Assembly: GCA_023055355.1 (NCBI GenBank)
Contig: JALJCS010000001.1
Location: 21,725,881-21,789,880, forward strand
DNA length: 64,000 nucleotides
Direction: 5' to 3'
Source of the DNA: Agelaius tricolor
Lineage: Eukaryota; Chordata; Aves; Passeriformes; Icteridae
In this document: positions 14,701-24,032 of the stretch, piece after piece
How the letters are laid out: each line of letters opens with the position of its first letter
How positions within the stretch are numbered: position 1 is the stretch's first letter
Made by a program: the position numbers and the translations under genes
Notes under the pieces: generated by a model
Seen by the model: the letters and a program-made list of their open reading frames with translations, nothing else
Databases searched by the model: none
Told to the model about the DNA's origin: nothing

Positions 14701-17477
14701 CCAAGTAGAAGAAAATCTGTTAGAACTCCTTGAGGTCTTACTATATGAAATTGTAGTTCAGCTAAACACACCCAAATAACTGTAAGCACTGAGAATATCA
14801 AATCTTACTCTTCAGTGAGCATCTTTATGGCAGGAAACACAACTTTCAGTTATGTTCTGATACTGCACACTTTCAGACAACTATGCATACTTCATCAAAA
14901 TGCAAGGGAATACTCTCCAGTCAACAGTGTATTTTTCATGTATTCCATTTACATCACTACCCAAAACACCACAGCAGACAAGCCATTTGAGGGAATTTTG
15001 GGAGCTTGAAGATACCAAGGCATCCAATGAAACCATAAAACTAGTTCAGAGGCCATACAGTAACTTTTGTCCTGCTCAGTGAGCACAGGATGACGATAGC
15101 CCCAGGCTGTAGCCCACTGCATCAGTGACTCCACATTTGCCTTTTTATTTTCCCTCTCTTCTACAGCTCAATGCCAAGAACTCCTCTTCCAGAGGACCAT
15201 CAGTTGGGATGAAGTGGCAAATGATCACGTACCAAACAAAAGGCAGCCAAATACAAAATTACAGACAATGGCCAAGAATGAGGCCATGTATCAGTTCCAT
15301 GCACTAACTGATATTTTGTAATGAACAGTTACGTAAAATAATATAATGGGAAGGGGGAACTCAGCAAACTAGACTTAATTTTGGGAACAGATAAATGGAA
15401 CATGTATCCTCAGCTCACAGTCTCTTTGTCCCAACATTTTACAGCAGATACAGAGAACATTAGTGGGGTTCTATCAACCCTGTTGAATCTCATTAGATTC
15501 TTCACTGATGGATCTCAGCAACTCCTTACACAAAGTTGGTATTTCTACATGCCATAAATTATGTTGCATTATTTGTCACAGCCGTCAAATACCTCAACTC
15601 TCTTCAGTTTTCACAAAAATCAAAGAGAAAAAAGAAAAAAAAGAAAAATTGAAAGAGCAACACAGCCTCCTCTTTATTTGCTTTTATTAGGACATGTATG
15701 AGGCATGAGGAAAAAAATTATGAAATAACCATTGTAAATATGTTAGAGACATACAGCAAGTCCTCACCTTTTCAGTTCTTGTTCTAGCCTTTCAATATCC
15801 TTCTTGCAGGAATTCAGCTGACCTGACTGAATGTTGACCTGAGATTCTTTTACTTGAAGATCATGTGAAATTTTCTGCTTTGCTTTCTCAAGATTATCAC
15901 ACAATTCCATCAAGCTCTGGTTTTCTCTTTTGAGTATTGCAGATTCATTTTTTTCACTTTCGACCTAGTTGGAACACAGAGACATTTTTGAAATTATCAA
16001 CTCCTCTCTATAATTTGGTGCATTTATTATTTTAGGAACACAAAGCTCAGATATTTGAGGAGGGTTCAGCACAATGCTGTTATTTGCTTCCTAACACTTC
16101 AAAATCCTGACAGCTCTAAAAACCTCAAATGTACACATTGTTTAAATATTCCTGTGTGTGAACAAAACCCACATTTCCCAAAATTCAACTCAGTGACATT
16201 AACATTGCTATTTATTGATGAGATATGAGCTCTTCAAAAAATTCATCAATCCCTAAATACTAATAATCATCATTAGTCCACATTCTTCACTGATCATCTC
16301 ACTTCAGTTTCCAGCCTATCTTTAGCAGCCACAAGACCTTGGCTCACTCCACAAAGTGTGCACAATAATTATTAAAGGTCACAGCTTTGAAGATAGAGTC
16401 TGGCAGGAAAGATGTCCTTCTCCTCCCTGGAGGAACATCCAAGGGGCATCATGGCACAGTGCTGTTCTTTTGACTGACAATTGTATTACCTGCTGCTTCT
16501 GAGAGTTTTAAAGCACCCTTTTTTTTTGTTTGGGGACCACAGCAGTTCCTTGGAATGGTTGAAACAATTTCCTGGAAACTCATGAGAAAAAACTCAAAGA
16601 AAACTACTAGGCTAAAGATTTTCTAGAAAGTTGCAGCAATCTAAAGGGAATAACAAGCAACCTTTGTAAATTGTCTCTGAGCTGTAGTCAAAGAACACAA
16701 AACAAAATTGAACCAAATGGGTCACTGCTGACCTGAAACTTTGCAGGACCCTGACCAATCAGTTCTTTAGTCCCACGGTTACAGGGCTGACAGGGTAGAG
16801 TTCGATGAGGTGTAAAATTACAGCCCTAAAAACTAGAAGGAACACCAAATCCTAAACCCCCAGTATCTTCAAGGAAAAAAACTAACGAATAACATAAACT
16901 AAGAGTATAGGTATCTGTAGGCAAGGTGAAATAGGAAGAGGCTGCCAACTGTGCAGCTCTGGTATATAAAATAGGCCCAGTCCTTATAATGGATTTTAAC
17001 GAGTATAGCAATAAAATGTTTATTTTCCTAATTATAAAGAGCTGTAGAAAAACCTCAAAGTAGACATAAATAACTAGAAATGGACAATCATGCCAAAAAG
17101 ATTGGAAGCAGGAATTATGTTACCAACCAAAAAGAACTAAACAGCAGAAGAATATGGTAAGTATTAAGTAAGATGAATATAAACAGTTTGTAATTCTGTG
17201 CTACCTTTCCTTTCAGTCAGGGAGAAGAAGCAAAACACTAATCCATTCCCTAACAACTACCAGAAAGTAAACTGTTATAACAGTGTTTGGCAAGAAGGAT
17301 GACATTTTGGGTTACCTTCTGCTTCTGTTTCTGCAAGGCTGCCTCCAAAGTTTCTAGCTGGTATTGCCTTTGCTGACGTTCTTTTTTAAACTTATCCACT
17401 TGACTTTCCAGCTCATGGATCTTCTGCAGGACTCTGGGGGACAGGCCCTCTTTCCATTCCTCCACAGCCCAGCTCAT
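2640..17477 (-). CDS. CENPF: CENPF (centromere protein F), N-terminal part, nine coding exons; gene continues off the left edge
   Basis: CENP-F is a cell-cycle-regulated, mostly coiled-coil protein of more than 3000 residues in mammals. It is in the nuclear matrix in G2 and at kinetochores in mitosis, with microtubule-binding regions near both ends. Nine minus-strand exons (17477-17316, 15964-15768, 14450-14335, 13323-13232, 10885-10618, 9122-8920, 6199-6074, 4447-4319, 2762-2640) join in frame to 1416 nt, residues 1-472, all with GT-AG introns. The start MSWAVEEWKEGL, the block RHQASSSVFSWQQEKTPSR and the segment CQRQNAESAR are hallmarks of the CENPF N-terminus. The predicted protein is rich in heptad-like E/K/L/Q sequence and has TP sites (GTPQKS, LTPVQ, EKTPS) that could be CDK targets. 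The next exon and about 85% of the protein lie beyond position 1. Identification is from remembered human homology, not an alignment run. Confidence 0.96.
2763..4318 (-). other. CENPF intron between exons 9 and 10
   Basis: 1556 nt, AT-rich. No repeat family, RNA gene or conserved coding segment was recognised. An 86-codon plus-strand frame at 3841-4101 is unlike any protein I know. Confidence 0.85.
4319..4447 (-). CDS. CENPF: CENPF exon 9 (residues 389-431)
   Basis: 129 nt, symmetrical phase 0. The acceptor is GTTTTCTAG before GAACTGTC and the donor is GACAAA/GTAGGC, weaker than the others. It encodes ELSCQQRALQTLDQQCNQ, then LNQELQQAK and LQAEFDK, matching the human ELSRQQRSFQTLDQE...LTQELQQAK segment. 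Confidence 0.95.
4448..6073 (-). other. CENPF intron between exons 8 and 9
   Basis: 1626 nt, AT-rich. Nothing recognisable was found apart from chance ORFs (for example 5296-5613 on the plus strand). Confidence 0.85.
6074..6199 (-). CDS. CENPF: CENPF exon 8 (residues 347-388)
   Basis: 126 nt, symmetrical phase 0. The acceptor is TATTGTAG before GTCCAAATG and the donor is CCAACAG/GTAAGAC. It encodes VQMLEQKVKRLSEELNCQRQ, then NAESARQSLEQK and KEFQQ. The CQRQNAESAR motif is essentially identical to mammalian CENPF. Confidence 0.96.
6200..8919 (-). other. CENPF intron between exons 7 and 8
   Basis: 2720 nt, the longest complete CENPF intron here. Around 6400-6560 it holds a degenerate TA/TG-rich low-complexity patch. 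At 7090-7550 there is a block with a more balanced base composition and several short ORFs; it may be an old, unidentified repeat. The rest is featureless. Confidence 0.8.
6410..6560. repeat. Degenerate TA/TG-rich low-complexity repeat
   Basis: Interspersed runs of TATATA, GTGTATGTGTATACATG and ACACACA over about 150 nt, a decayed dinucleotide microsatellite within a CENPF intron. Confidence 0.7.
8920..9122 (-). CDS. CENPF: CENPF exon 7 (residues 279-346)
   Basis: 203 nt. The acceptor is TAAATTCAG before AACTAAATTCC and the donor is CACTCAG/GTAAAATG. It starts in phase 1 and ends in phase 0. It encodes uninterrupted coiled coil including ELELDKLKLELTEKDKILNK and TQLDQATTQ, homologous to the human KVELIEKEKVLNK...QYDQAST region. 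Confidence 0.96.
9123..10617 (-). other. CENPF intron between exons 6 and 7
   Basis: 1495 nt, AT-rich. A short T/GTTT-rich run is at about 9438-9475. No repeat family or RNA gene was recognised. Confidence 0.85.
10618..10885 (-). CDS. CENPF: CENPF exon 6 (residues 190-279)
   Basis: 268 nt. The acceptor is TGGACACAG before AAAATAAACC and the donor is AACCAAG/GTATCTG. It starts in phase 0 and ends in phase 1. It carries the most conserved block in the window, SHREIARHQASSSVFSWQQE followed by KTPSR, then a Ser/Asn-rich stretch and SLMIQLRAQNQ, which re-enters coiled coil. Overlapping frames here are shadows of this exon. Confidence 0.97.
11923..11948. repeat. Perfect inverted repeat (11-bp stem, 4-nt loop)
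   Basis: AATAATACATC (11923-11933), loop CTGT, then GATGTATTATT (11938-11948). The stem can extend by a G-T wobble and a G-C pair. It is in a CENPF intron; no function is known. Confidence 0.85.
12050..12470 (-). mobile_element. Old, degenerate CR1-family LINE remnant
   Basis: Plus-strand stretches such as AATATGCTGAATAGCACAGG, CCATTCTCCAG and (near 12398-12452) CAATTTGCTC...GGCCTGACTAAACTGTATTTCC resemble, in order, antisense CR1 ORF2 reverse-transcriptase sequence, with heavy divergence and indels. The element would be on the minus strand. The call rests on remembered consensus; a RepeatMasker run would settle it. Confidence 0.45.
13232..13323 (-). CDS. CENPF: CENPF exon 5 (residues 159-189)
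   Basis: 92 nt. The acceptor is TTTGTAG before ACGCTAAG and the donor is CTTAAG/GTAAGTA, a near-consensus 5' splice site. It starts in phase 1 and ends in phase 0. It encodes AKFEELEEKYRKKVQENKEL and further coiled coil, matching the SKYEDLKEKY segment of the human protein. Confidence 0.95.
13324..14334 (-). other. CENPF intron between exons 4 and 5
   Basis: 1011 nt. No recognised features. A minus-strand open frame of 97 codons at 13835-14128 has no familiar homology. Confidence 0.85.
14335..14450 (-). CDS. CENPF: CENPF exon 4 (residues 120-159)
   Basis: 116 nt. The acceptor is CTAAACAG before ATGCAAATG and the donor is ATAATG/GTAAATG. It completes a split Arg codon from exon 3 and ends in phase 1. 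It encodes RCKCELERSQQ followed by a Ser/Thr/Pro-rich linker with GTPQKSFTAPLTPV, which corresponds to the conserved TPQK...TPLTP stretch of CENPF and contains two possible proline-directed phosphorylation sites. Confidence 0.95.
14451..15767 (-). other. CENPF intron between exons 3 and 4
   Basis: 1317 nt. A short A/G-rich run is at about 15617-15652. Nothing else was recognised. Confidence 0.85.
15768..15964 (-). CDS. CENPF: CENPF exon 3 (residues 55-120)
   Basis: 197 nt. The acceptor is CAACTAG before GTCGAAAG and the donor is GAAAAG/GTGAGG. It starts in phase 0 and ends in phase 2. It encodes a coiled-coil segment containing LKRENQSLMELCDNLEKAKQ and QKISHDLQVKESQVN, close to the human CENPF N-terminal coiled coil. 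Confidence 0.96.
15965..17315 (-). other. CENPF intron between exons 2 and 3
   Basis: 1351 nt. No repeat family or RNA gene was recognised. Confidence 0.85.
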
Positions 17478-17518
17478 ACTGGCCAGATCCTTGTTTCACA
17501 TAGAATGGAGTATTACGC
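17316..17518 (-). CDS. CENPF: CENPF exon 2 (first coding exon; residues 1-54)
   Basis: The acceptor is at 17520-17519 (TTTCAG before GCGTAATAC) and the donor at 17315-17314 (AGAAG/GTAACC). Positions 17518-17478 are 5' UTR. The ATG at 17477-17475 is chosen because the following MSWAVEEWKEGL matches the invariant CENPF N-terminus; it has A at -3. The exon ends in phase 0 after ...LQKQKQK. A start-stop uORF (ATGTGA, 17501-17496) lies just upstream in the same exon. Confidence 0.96.
17496..17501 (-). promoter_or_regulatory. Start-stop uORF in the CENPF 5' UTR
   Basis: On the minus strand ATG is followed immediately by TGA, 18 nt upstream of the CENPF start codon in the same exon. Its context (T at -3 and +4) is poor. 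Start-stop elements can stall ribosomes; an effect here is inferred only. Confidence 0.6.
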
Positions 17519-17929
17519 CTGAAACACAAAGACAACTACAATGACACCTGCCAAGAGGTGAAGTAAGAGTCCCTTTTAAAGAAATTGCATCTTTTAAGCT
17601 CAGCAGAGATTAGAATACAGCATTCCACAACCTTACAGGCTTCCTGATGCAAACACCAAGCAGCACCTTAAACCATTAGGTCCTACTTTGACACACTTGT
17701 AGGCAGTTAAGAGCAGATCATAAAACCTCGCTATAACGAATTTCCTTGCATAAACAAGGTTTATACTCTTACACCTGCATTTGACAGCTCTGCCTCAGGT
17801 GGCGTCTCCTCGCCAAAACACACGGTTCCGTAGGAAGCTCCAGCAACGCTTCTTTATTTACTTTCAAAGCAACGCGGCTGAGCTCGGGGTATCTCAGAGT
17901 ACCTATAACTAGAGACCAACGACAGGCGG

Positions 17930-18400
17930 AGCGAGCCCTCACAGTCAGGGCGGCTGCCCGCCACCGTCAGCCCCGCGCCCCACCGCTCACTCACTGTTAA
18001 GCGCCGACCGGAGCCCGGCGACAGCGACTCGAGCCCAGCGACAGCTGCCACCACAGCCCCGGTACCCGCAGCCCCCAGAGCGGCCGCGCTCCCGCCGCGA
18101 CTCAAACCCGGCGCCACCGCCCCGCAACCGTTTGCGCCCGCCCCCGCCATGCCGCGGCCCCGCGCGCTGATTGGTCCGCTCACCACGCCGCTCGCCACGA
18201 GGCCGCAGACCCGCCGCCAATGGGAGCGCAGCGCGGCGCCGCCCGCCCTCCTGAGTGGCTGGTTCGGAAGCGTTCAAACTCCATTGGAGGCGGCAGCGCA
18301 GGCGCGCGGCGGCCCCGAGGCCGTTGCCCTCAGGCGGGCGGGGCGGTGCCCTCAGCTGGGCGGGGCGAGCGGCGGGGCGGGAAGGGAATGAGGGTGGGAT
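17930..18400 (-). promoter_or_regulatory. CpG-island promoter of CENPF
   Basis: This GC- and CpG-rich island stands out from the surrounding AT-rich DNA and covers the presumed CENPF start. Read on the minus strand it has CCAAT boxes at 18287-18283 and 18174-18170, an inverted one at 18217-18221, a CHR-like TTTGAA at 18278-18273 and an E2F-like TTCCCGCC at 18383-18376. No TATA box was seen. NF-Y, E2F/DREAM and MMB sites are the known logic of G2/M genes such as CENPF; binding here is inferred. Confidence 0.75.
17995..18110 (-). other. CENPF: CENPF exon 1, non-coding 5' UTR (upstream limit estimated)
   Basis: A good minus-strand donor, TTAACA/GTGAGTGA, is at 17995/17994 inside the CpG island. 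The acceptor before exon 2 at 17519-17520 implies an upstream non-coding exon, as in mammalian CENPF. The intron would be 476 nt. The start site is not visible; 18110 is only an estimate from the position of the CCAAT boxes. Confidence 0.5.
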
Positions 18401-18636
18401 GAGCGTAAAAGGGATGGGGATGGAAGCGGCGGTTGTGGGGTCAAACGGTGGTGTCACATCTTTATCTAAACCCACTTTTCCGACCCCAAAGAGAAGCTGA
18501 GTTTTGAGAAAAGGGACCACAACAGGCTGTCCCGGTCGTCACCCGTTTATTGGGAAAGATCAATGGCAATATCCTGAAGTGCTTTCGCATTCAGTTCTGC
18601 TCCCAGGACTTGGGGTTCGTTTCTTCTTCAGTTTCT

Positions 18637-18660
18637 TTTTTTTTTTTTTTTTTCTTTTTT
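18637..18660. repeat. Poly-T run
   Basis: A run of T interrupted by single C, about 240 bp upstream of the CENPF CpG island. No adjacent retroelement was identified. Confidence 0.8.
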
Positions 18661-19376
18661 TGAGGTGAGGGAGGCAATATAGCCCAATATTACACCGTTT
18701 CCTGCCCAGAAATACAAACTCAATCAAAAAGCTCCAAATAGTTTGTACATATGGTCTAACACAGAGCATAGAATGGATATGGCAATAGTGAAGGCAGAAG
18801 GATTCTAAGGTTCCTGTGAAGTTCCCTGGGTACCTGTGACTGGTTTTTCAAACCCCCAAGTATTCCCCCCCCTACCCCCTGGACCGCCTCTCTGAGGGGA
18901 GTTTTGGATTTGAAGCACAATGTTCCTTTCCATCGGAATCCGTGACTTGGGATTCTATGATCTGATTGTCATTTTACCTATTTAAATGTTCTGCCTCTCA
19001 TAATCGTTCTGAGAATATTTACTCAAGCACTGTTCTTTTAACCATATTTAGGAAATCAAGTTAAACAAATCTTCCGAGAAGTTAAACAGCTCACCGGTCA
19101 GCTGGTGAGAGCTCTGATTATAAATAAACACAGCACAACAAACCCACCAGCACATTGTTAAAAAATCTCCCAACTGTCTCCTGAACAAAACAAGCCATTG
19201 CAGTGATGGAACTGATCCATCATAAATACCTCTTCACAAAGAATGATTAAAAAACCCCAAAACAACCAGACAGGCTAGAAATTTCCATGGTGAACTTTAT
19301 GCAGGTGTTTCTGGGGGAGCAGCACAGAACAGCAGTGGAGCAGGAACTACTTTAGAAGAGTGGAAAACCTTCACAC

Positions 19377-19423
19377 ACTGCCAAATAATTAATGAAATAA
19401 ATACTGCCAAATAATTAATGAAA
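19377..19423 (+). repeat. Direct repeat, two 21-bp copies at a 26-bp period
   Basis: ACTGCCAAATAATTAATGAA plus one more A occurs at 19377-19397 and again at 19403-19423, separated by TAAAT. This is a short tandem duplication. Confidence 0.9.
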
Positions 19424-20161
19424 GCTGAGAATCAGTCTGAGCTGAAGGGGATCCTCTGCATGGTGGACAAGGGGCAAATGTTCTGTAAGAATAAAATACT
19501 CATTATATGCTACTTACAGTAAGTGTTTCCCATGGGACAGTAAAAAATGCTACTTAATCAATTGTAGAAGTTGAAGAGCTTTCATTTTCTACAGATGATA
19601 TTACAGTGGGATTACTGATGGACATGGACCTCTAGCATTAGTTCATGATTAATCCCTCAGGGAAAGCTTCAGTGAAACAGCTTCAACTTCCATAACTGGT
19701 GGCATATTTGTCAGAAGGCAACGAATGAGTAGAGACAGCCTCCAGCATTCTTACAAGGCATGAAAAATGAAAAATCAGCTGCTGTGTGCAGAGCTTTTAA
19801 GATGCATCTGATTAATATCTGGATAACTGAGGCTAAAGGAAGGGAACCTGACCACTGTTGTCAACTTAAATATGAGAAAACACTTTTTCTGAAGTTGATT
19901 TCTAAGAATGGTCAGGTTTATACTGGGTTAATGATTTGCAAATTAATTCTTTCATATTTGAAAACCTTTATGTAACTATTGCAGGAATTAACTAATTATC
20001 ATGAAAGATTAAAAGACTCGTAAAGAGTACAGAAACTTGTTTTTTCTTTTGGCACATCAACTTATTCTGCACAATACCTTTGTAAGTGTCAACACATTAA
20101 TTACCAGCAGTAAATACAAGAATAAAAATATTAGTAAATGTAAGATTGAATTATGAAATAC

Positions 20162-20187
20162 AAGAATAAGATAATATTCTTATTCTT
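20162..20187. repeat. Perfect inverted repeat (10-bp stem, 6-nt loop)
   Basis: AAGAATAAGA (20162-20171), loop TAATAT, then TCTTATTCTT (20178-20187). AT-rich intergenic hairpin of unknown role. Confidence 0.85.
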
Positions 20188-23100
20188 ATTCACCTACTCT
20201 GAAAAAATAATAACAAGTTATAAAGGATGTTAATGGTAACCATAAGTTCATCAAACACTTGTAATTCTCATTATTCTCTACTGACTAGAATTCTTAAAGT
20301 CTAAGAGGCTCTCAAAATCCCCTGTGTTAGAGTTCCCCATGATTTTGAGCAAAGTCTACCTCAAGTCTTGTGAAATAGCTTTTCTCTGTCCTTGAAATTC
20401 CATTCAGTTTTTTGCCAAATGCCAAACATCACCATTTATGTTTTCTCACCTGAATTCCTTACTGCAATTTCTAGTAAGGGGGGGGGAACAGTAAGTAGAA
20501 TACAAAAACCACTAAAGGTTAAATTTGTATTGCTACAGCTTATGTCAGAGCATGTGACAGAACAAAACCAGAAGGGAAAGAAAGGAAAAGAAGTTCTGAT
20601 GAGAAAATCTCTCCATTCTTGAATACAACAAGAAGCAGAAACCAGATGGAGCTTCTCCTCCATATTCTCCCTCACTGGACTCAGAATCCATCAGGAAAGG
20701 CCAGATTCATGTAAGTGTATATATAAATATACATGCACATCAAAGAGCATTTGAGGAGTTGGAGCAATCCCATTCACACAGAGAGAGATAAATGGGCTGG
20801 GTATTCTGTGTCTGATGGGCTTCCACCTTCCCAGCTTCCCTGGGGAGGCACCAAAGGCAGACACTCTGCCAGCCTGGGTGTGAAAGAGAAGATGGATCAT
20901 TTTCCTCTGCCTCACCCAAACCCCAGCCTGTACTAAGTGATGCCTCTTGCCTCTGGAGAATAAAATTCCCCATCTCTGCCAATGCAGGAAAATAACTGGG
21001 AAGATGGTGGCAGTTTAGGTGTCAGTACTGCAGCTGCACAGTTAAGTCTGCACTAACAGAACCAGTGAGCTACTGTTGTAAAACACAATGTTTGATTGTT
21101 TGTACACCCTTAGATTCCCTATTCTTCACATGGTTTTTCACAGAACGCATAGCTTGTTAGGTGTTGAATGAATGTTAAGGTGGATGCCATTGGGATGCAT
21201 AGAGAACCTTACACCTTTGATTTCTCAACTGCCTTTTGCTCTTAAAAAAAAGTTGAAGTGATCTGCACAATCTTTTTTCACAGTTTATTAACAAAAATCA
21301 GGGACCACAGCATATCACAAATTGTAACTCTGTTCCCAATGGAGATGGGGGTGTTTCTCTAGTGAGTATTACAGTATTTTTATGTACCAATTGAAACTGT
21401 TACTGAAGCACTAATGCCTACACCTGTGCTAGGGTCAATTGGATGAATGTATTAGTGGATCAAATACCTACAGTTGCTCTGTTGTTTGGGATCACACTGG
21501 CCAGTACATCCTACTAAACCCCAGTGGGGAGGTTTCCTAGTGCTGAGAAGGTGGCTGAGGTTACCTGGCTTGTCTAAGGTGACACAGTGGATCACATGCA
21601 GGTGCTGGATTGCGACCCACAGCTGTGGCTCCTGGAAGTTTAAAACACCTCCAGGCAATGTTGCCACACAGCCAACCTCCCTTCTGTCCCCCACCTTGTC
21701 ACTGCTCCTTTGTGACAACTTTGGTGCTGATCTGAACTGCCAGGTGAGAAGGGTAAACAGGTAAGGGATATTATGTTAAGCAAAGACCTTTCTGATAGCA
21801 TCACATGTACACATATTCATTGGGCTGCAAACTGCTGCATTGTGTGGTAAGGTAAATGCCTGTTCCAGCTCAGCAGGTGGAGCAGGGATATGCAGGAGAG
21901 AGTGAAGAGGGCTGTGGGGACACCAGATCAAATGAGTTAAAACATCATGTAACAAGACCCTAAGTCCCTGTGCTCTAATCTGTAACACCTATCTGTCACA
22001 AATGATAGTAAGAAACCTTTACACAATAAATGAATTCTTGGGTTTAATAACCAGTGTGTTTTACAGGGATAAAACTGACCTACAGTGCCTGCTTTCAATT
22101 AAGTCCCTGATATATTTAGGACAATTACTCTAAATAATTTTCATCACAGGAAAGTATTCTCTGACCTTTACATGCAGTGTAGTATTATTGTGATTTTTTT
22201 AATAATCTGCAAACTTCTGCATAAGTGTTAACCACTGGATTTAAAGCTGCTGAGCAGTTACAATGATAGACCCACTACAATAAAAATAGTAAATTATTTA
22301 ACCATATAAAGGATTGAAAACCAGGGTACTTGTTAGTTGATGTTAGTAAATGCTAGTTTTGAATGTAAAGTTACTTGTTTAATGCTTGTTAGTATATTGG
22401 AAGGGTGGAGGAAGAAAGCAGACATCTAAAATGCAATGTTTTTTATGTAAGTAAACACATACCCTCCTACCTGAAGATGGCTTTGCAACTATAGCAATAG
22501 TTACACTAGTGAGAAGGTATTCATGTCTTTCTTTCCCGTTCTAAAAACATTATTTTCAAACTCTAACAGCCATTAGCATAATGCTTAAAGGGCATACAGT
22601 TAAGAAAATTATAAATAATTATAGCAATTACATTATGATCTAACACATCAAGTCCATATTGTCAAGGGCTTCAAATTACCAGTTACTAAACTGTAAATAG
22701 CATTGGAACACTTTTTTTCTTTAATGGTGATTTCCCTCTCTTTATAGGTCTGTTGCCAACCAGAAATGACAATACCAAGCAAATGTTTCACGCTACATAT
22801 GTTAACACAAAAGTACATCCAATATACTATCAAACACTGTTATTTCTTAGGGGCAATGAGTTACCAGATTTCAAAGGGCATTTGGTAAGATGGGAACATG
22901 TTCATGGTCCAATCTACCCTAGCTTTCATGGATGTATAGCTTGCATCTCCTTTGGCCTCTATTTTTTTAGAACTGTATATTTAACCACACACAAGTACAT
23001 CTACTGTGAATATCATCCTCTTCTAACCAGAGAGAAAAGCAGTTTAGAGAGAAGTGTACTACATATAAACTAAAAGGCTTTTTTATAGCCATCTCTGACT

Positions 23101-23299
23101 CCTACCACATTTTCTACCACCTTTTTAAAATGGGGAATTTAGAAAATGCCAGCTGGTAAGTAAGGTTACTTCAACTTCTTGTCAGACCTCGCTAAGGTTT
23201 GTTTTTTCTTTGGCTTACATTCAATAATTTTCTCCCTCTATCACCTTTAACTACTTTATTAACTTTTCTTTTTCACTACTTTTTAATTTCCCTTTTCCT

Positions 23300-23883
23300 C
23301 AAAGGCCATCTCTCCCAGTGGTACCTGGTCATGATATCTGCATGATTGCCTTCACAAGCCTGAGTTTTGCCTCTTTGTTGGCTTCTCTGTTCTAGGTTCT
23401 TGATCATTTATCATAGCTGCTTTTGCTATGCTTAATATTCAGTCTGAACATCCCCTTCCTATGAACTACCCAAATTAAATTCTTGAGATCATACTTTGTT
23501 TCTCCTTTGTTATGATCTGGAATGCACATAAGAATTCAAGTTTTGTTGCTTTCTAATCACTGGCCCAAATTTCAGCTTTTTGTCATGGAAGTTGATTTGT
23601 ATTTCTATTATTTTTTGAATATCCACATTGGCCAGGAAAGATACAAATCCAAATCCTTTGGAAACACCAGTTCTGACAGTAATTACTTTCACCTCACAAT
23701 ACACAGTATTGTATAATTTAGAGAAACTCAAAATTTCCACTTCATTCACCCCTAAATTCTACCAACCAAGACTGTGTTTGGCATGATTTTTCCTTCTGGC
23801 CAAACATGACCCCGACTGACTGTTGACAAATGGGTGTTACCTTCTGAAGTACTTGCACAGTGGGTCTCTGCATTTGCACACAT
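23300..23883 (-). pseudogene. Processed pseudogene of DAZL (germ-cell RNA-binding protein)
   Basis: DAZL is a germ-cell translational regulator with one RRM and a DAZ repeat. From an ATG at 23883 the minus strand reads MCANAETHCASTSEGNTHLS, then PEGKIMPNTVLVGRI, like the DAZL N-terminus and RNP2. A net 4-nt deletion and a TAG at 23754 break the frame. The RRM continues from 23749: NEVEILSFSKLYNTV, VKVITVRTGVSKGFGFVSF (RNP1), INFHDKKLKFGPVIRKQQNL, to a stop at 23510. Parts that lie on several exons in functional DAZL are contiguous here, so this is a retrocopy. Weak, gapped similarity (a Q-T-E-Y remnant, and near 23307-23345 a VQVITGYQ...WP-like stretch) suggests it reaches about 23300. No poly-A tail or target-site duplication could be defined. 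It cannot encode DAZL. Confidence 0.9.
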
Positions 23884-23997
23884 CATTCACAGAAGCTGAG
23901 GTTGTGCCCACACACTAAAAAATAAATGAGGCTTCTAAAACAAAAACAATATGGACTTTTCTGAAAAAAAACCCAAAACAACCCAAACCTGCAGACA

Positions 23998-24032
23998 GGG
24001 GTTTTTGGTGGGGTGAAGGAGAGGGGGGTGGG
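23998..24032 (+). repeat. G-rich tract with four G-runs
   Basis: Runs of 4, 4, 6 and 3 G with loops of about 8, 9 and 1 nt. A weak G-quadruplex candidate about 115 bp upstream of the DAZL pseudogene start. Confidence 0.5.

Larger units (their letters stand above)
18401..23299. other. Intergenic DNA between CENPF and the DAZL pseudogene
   Basis: About 4.9 kb of AT-rich DNA. It includes a poly-T run at about 18637-18660, a duplicated 21-mer at 19377-19423, an inverted repeat at 20162-20187 and a G-run at 20479-20487. Open frames of 60-106 codons on both strands (for example 20740-20982, 21474-21764, 22753-23073) do not look like known proteins. No RNA gene was recognised. Confidence 0.7.

Noticed and set aside
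17854..18520. Open frames of 80-177 codons over the left CpG island.
   Set aside because: Same composition effect; they overlap the CENPF promoter and 5' UTR.
23998..24032. G-quadruplex as promoter of the DAZL retrocopy.
   Set aside because: Loops are long, and retrocopies normally lack their parent promoter; no supporting signal.
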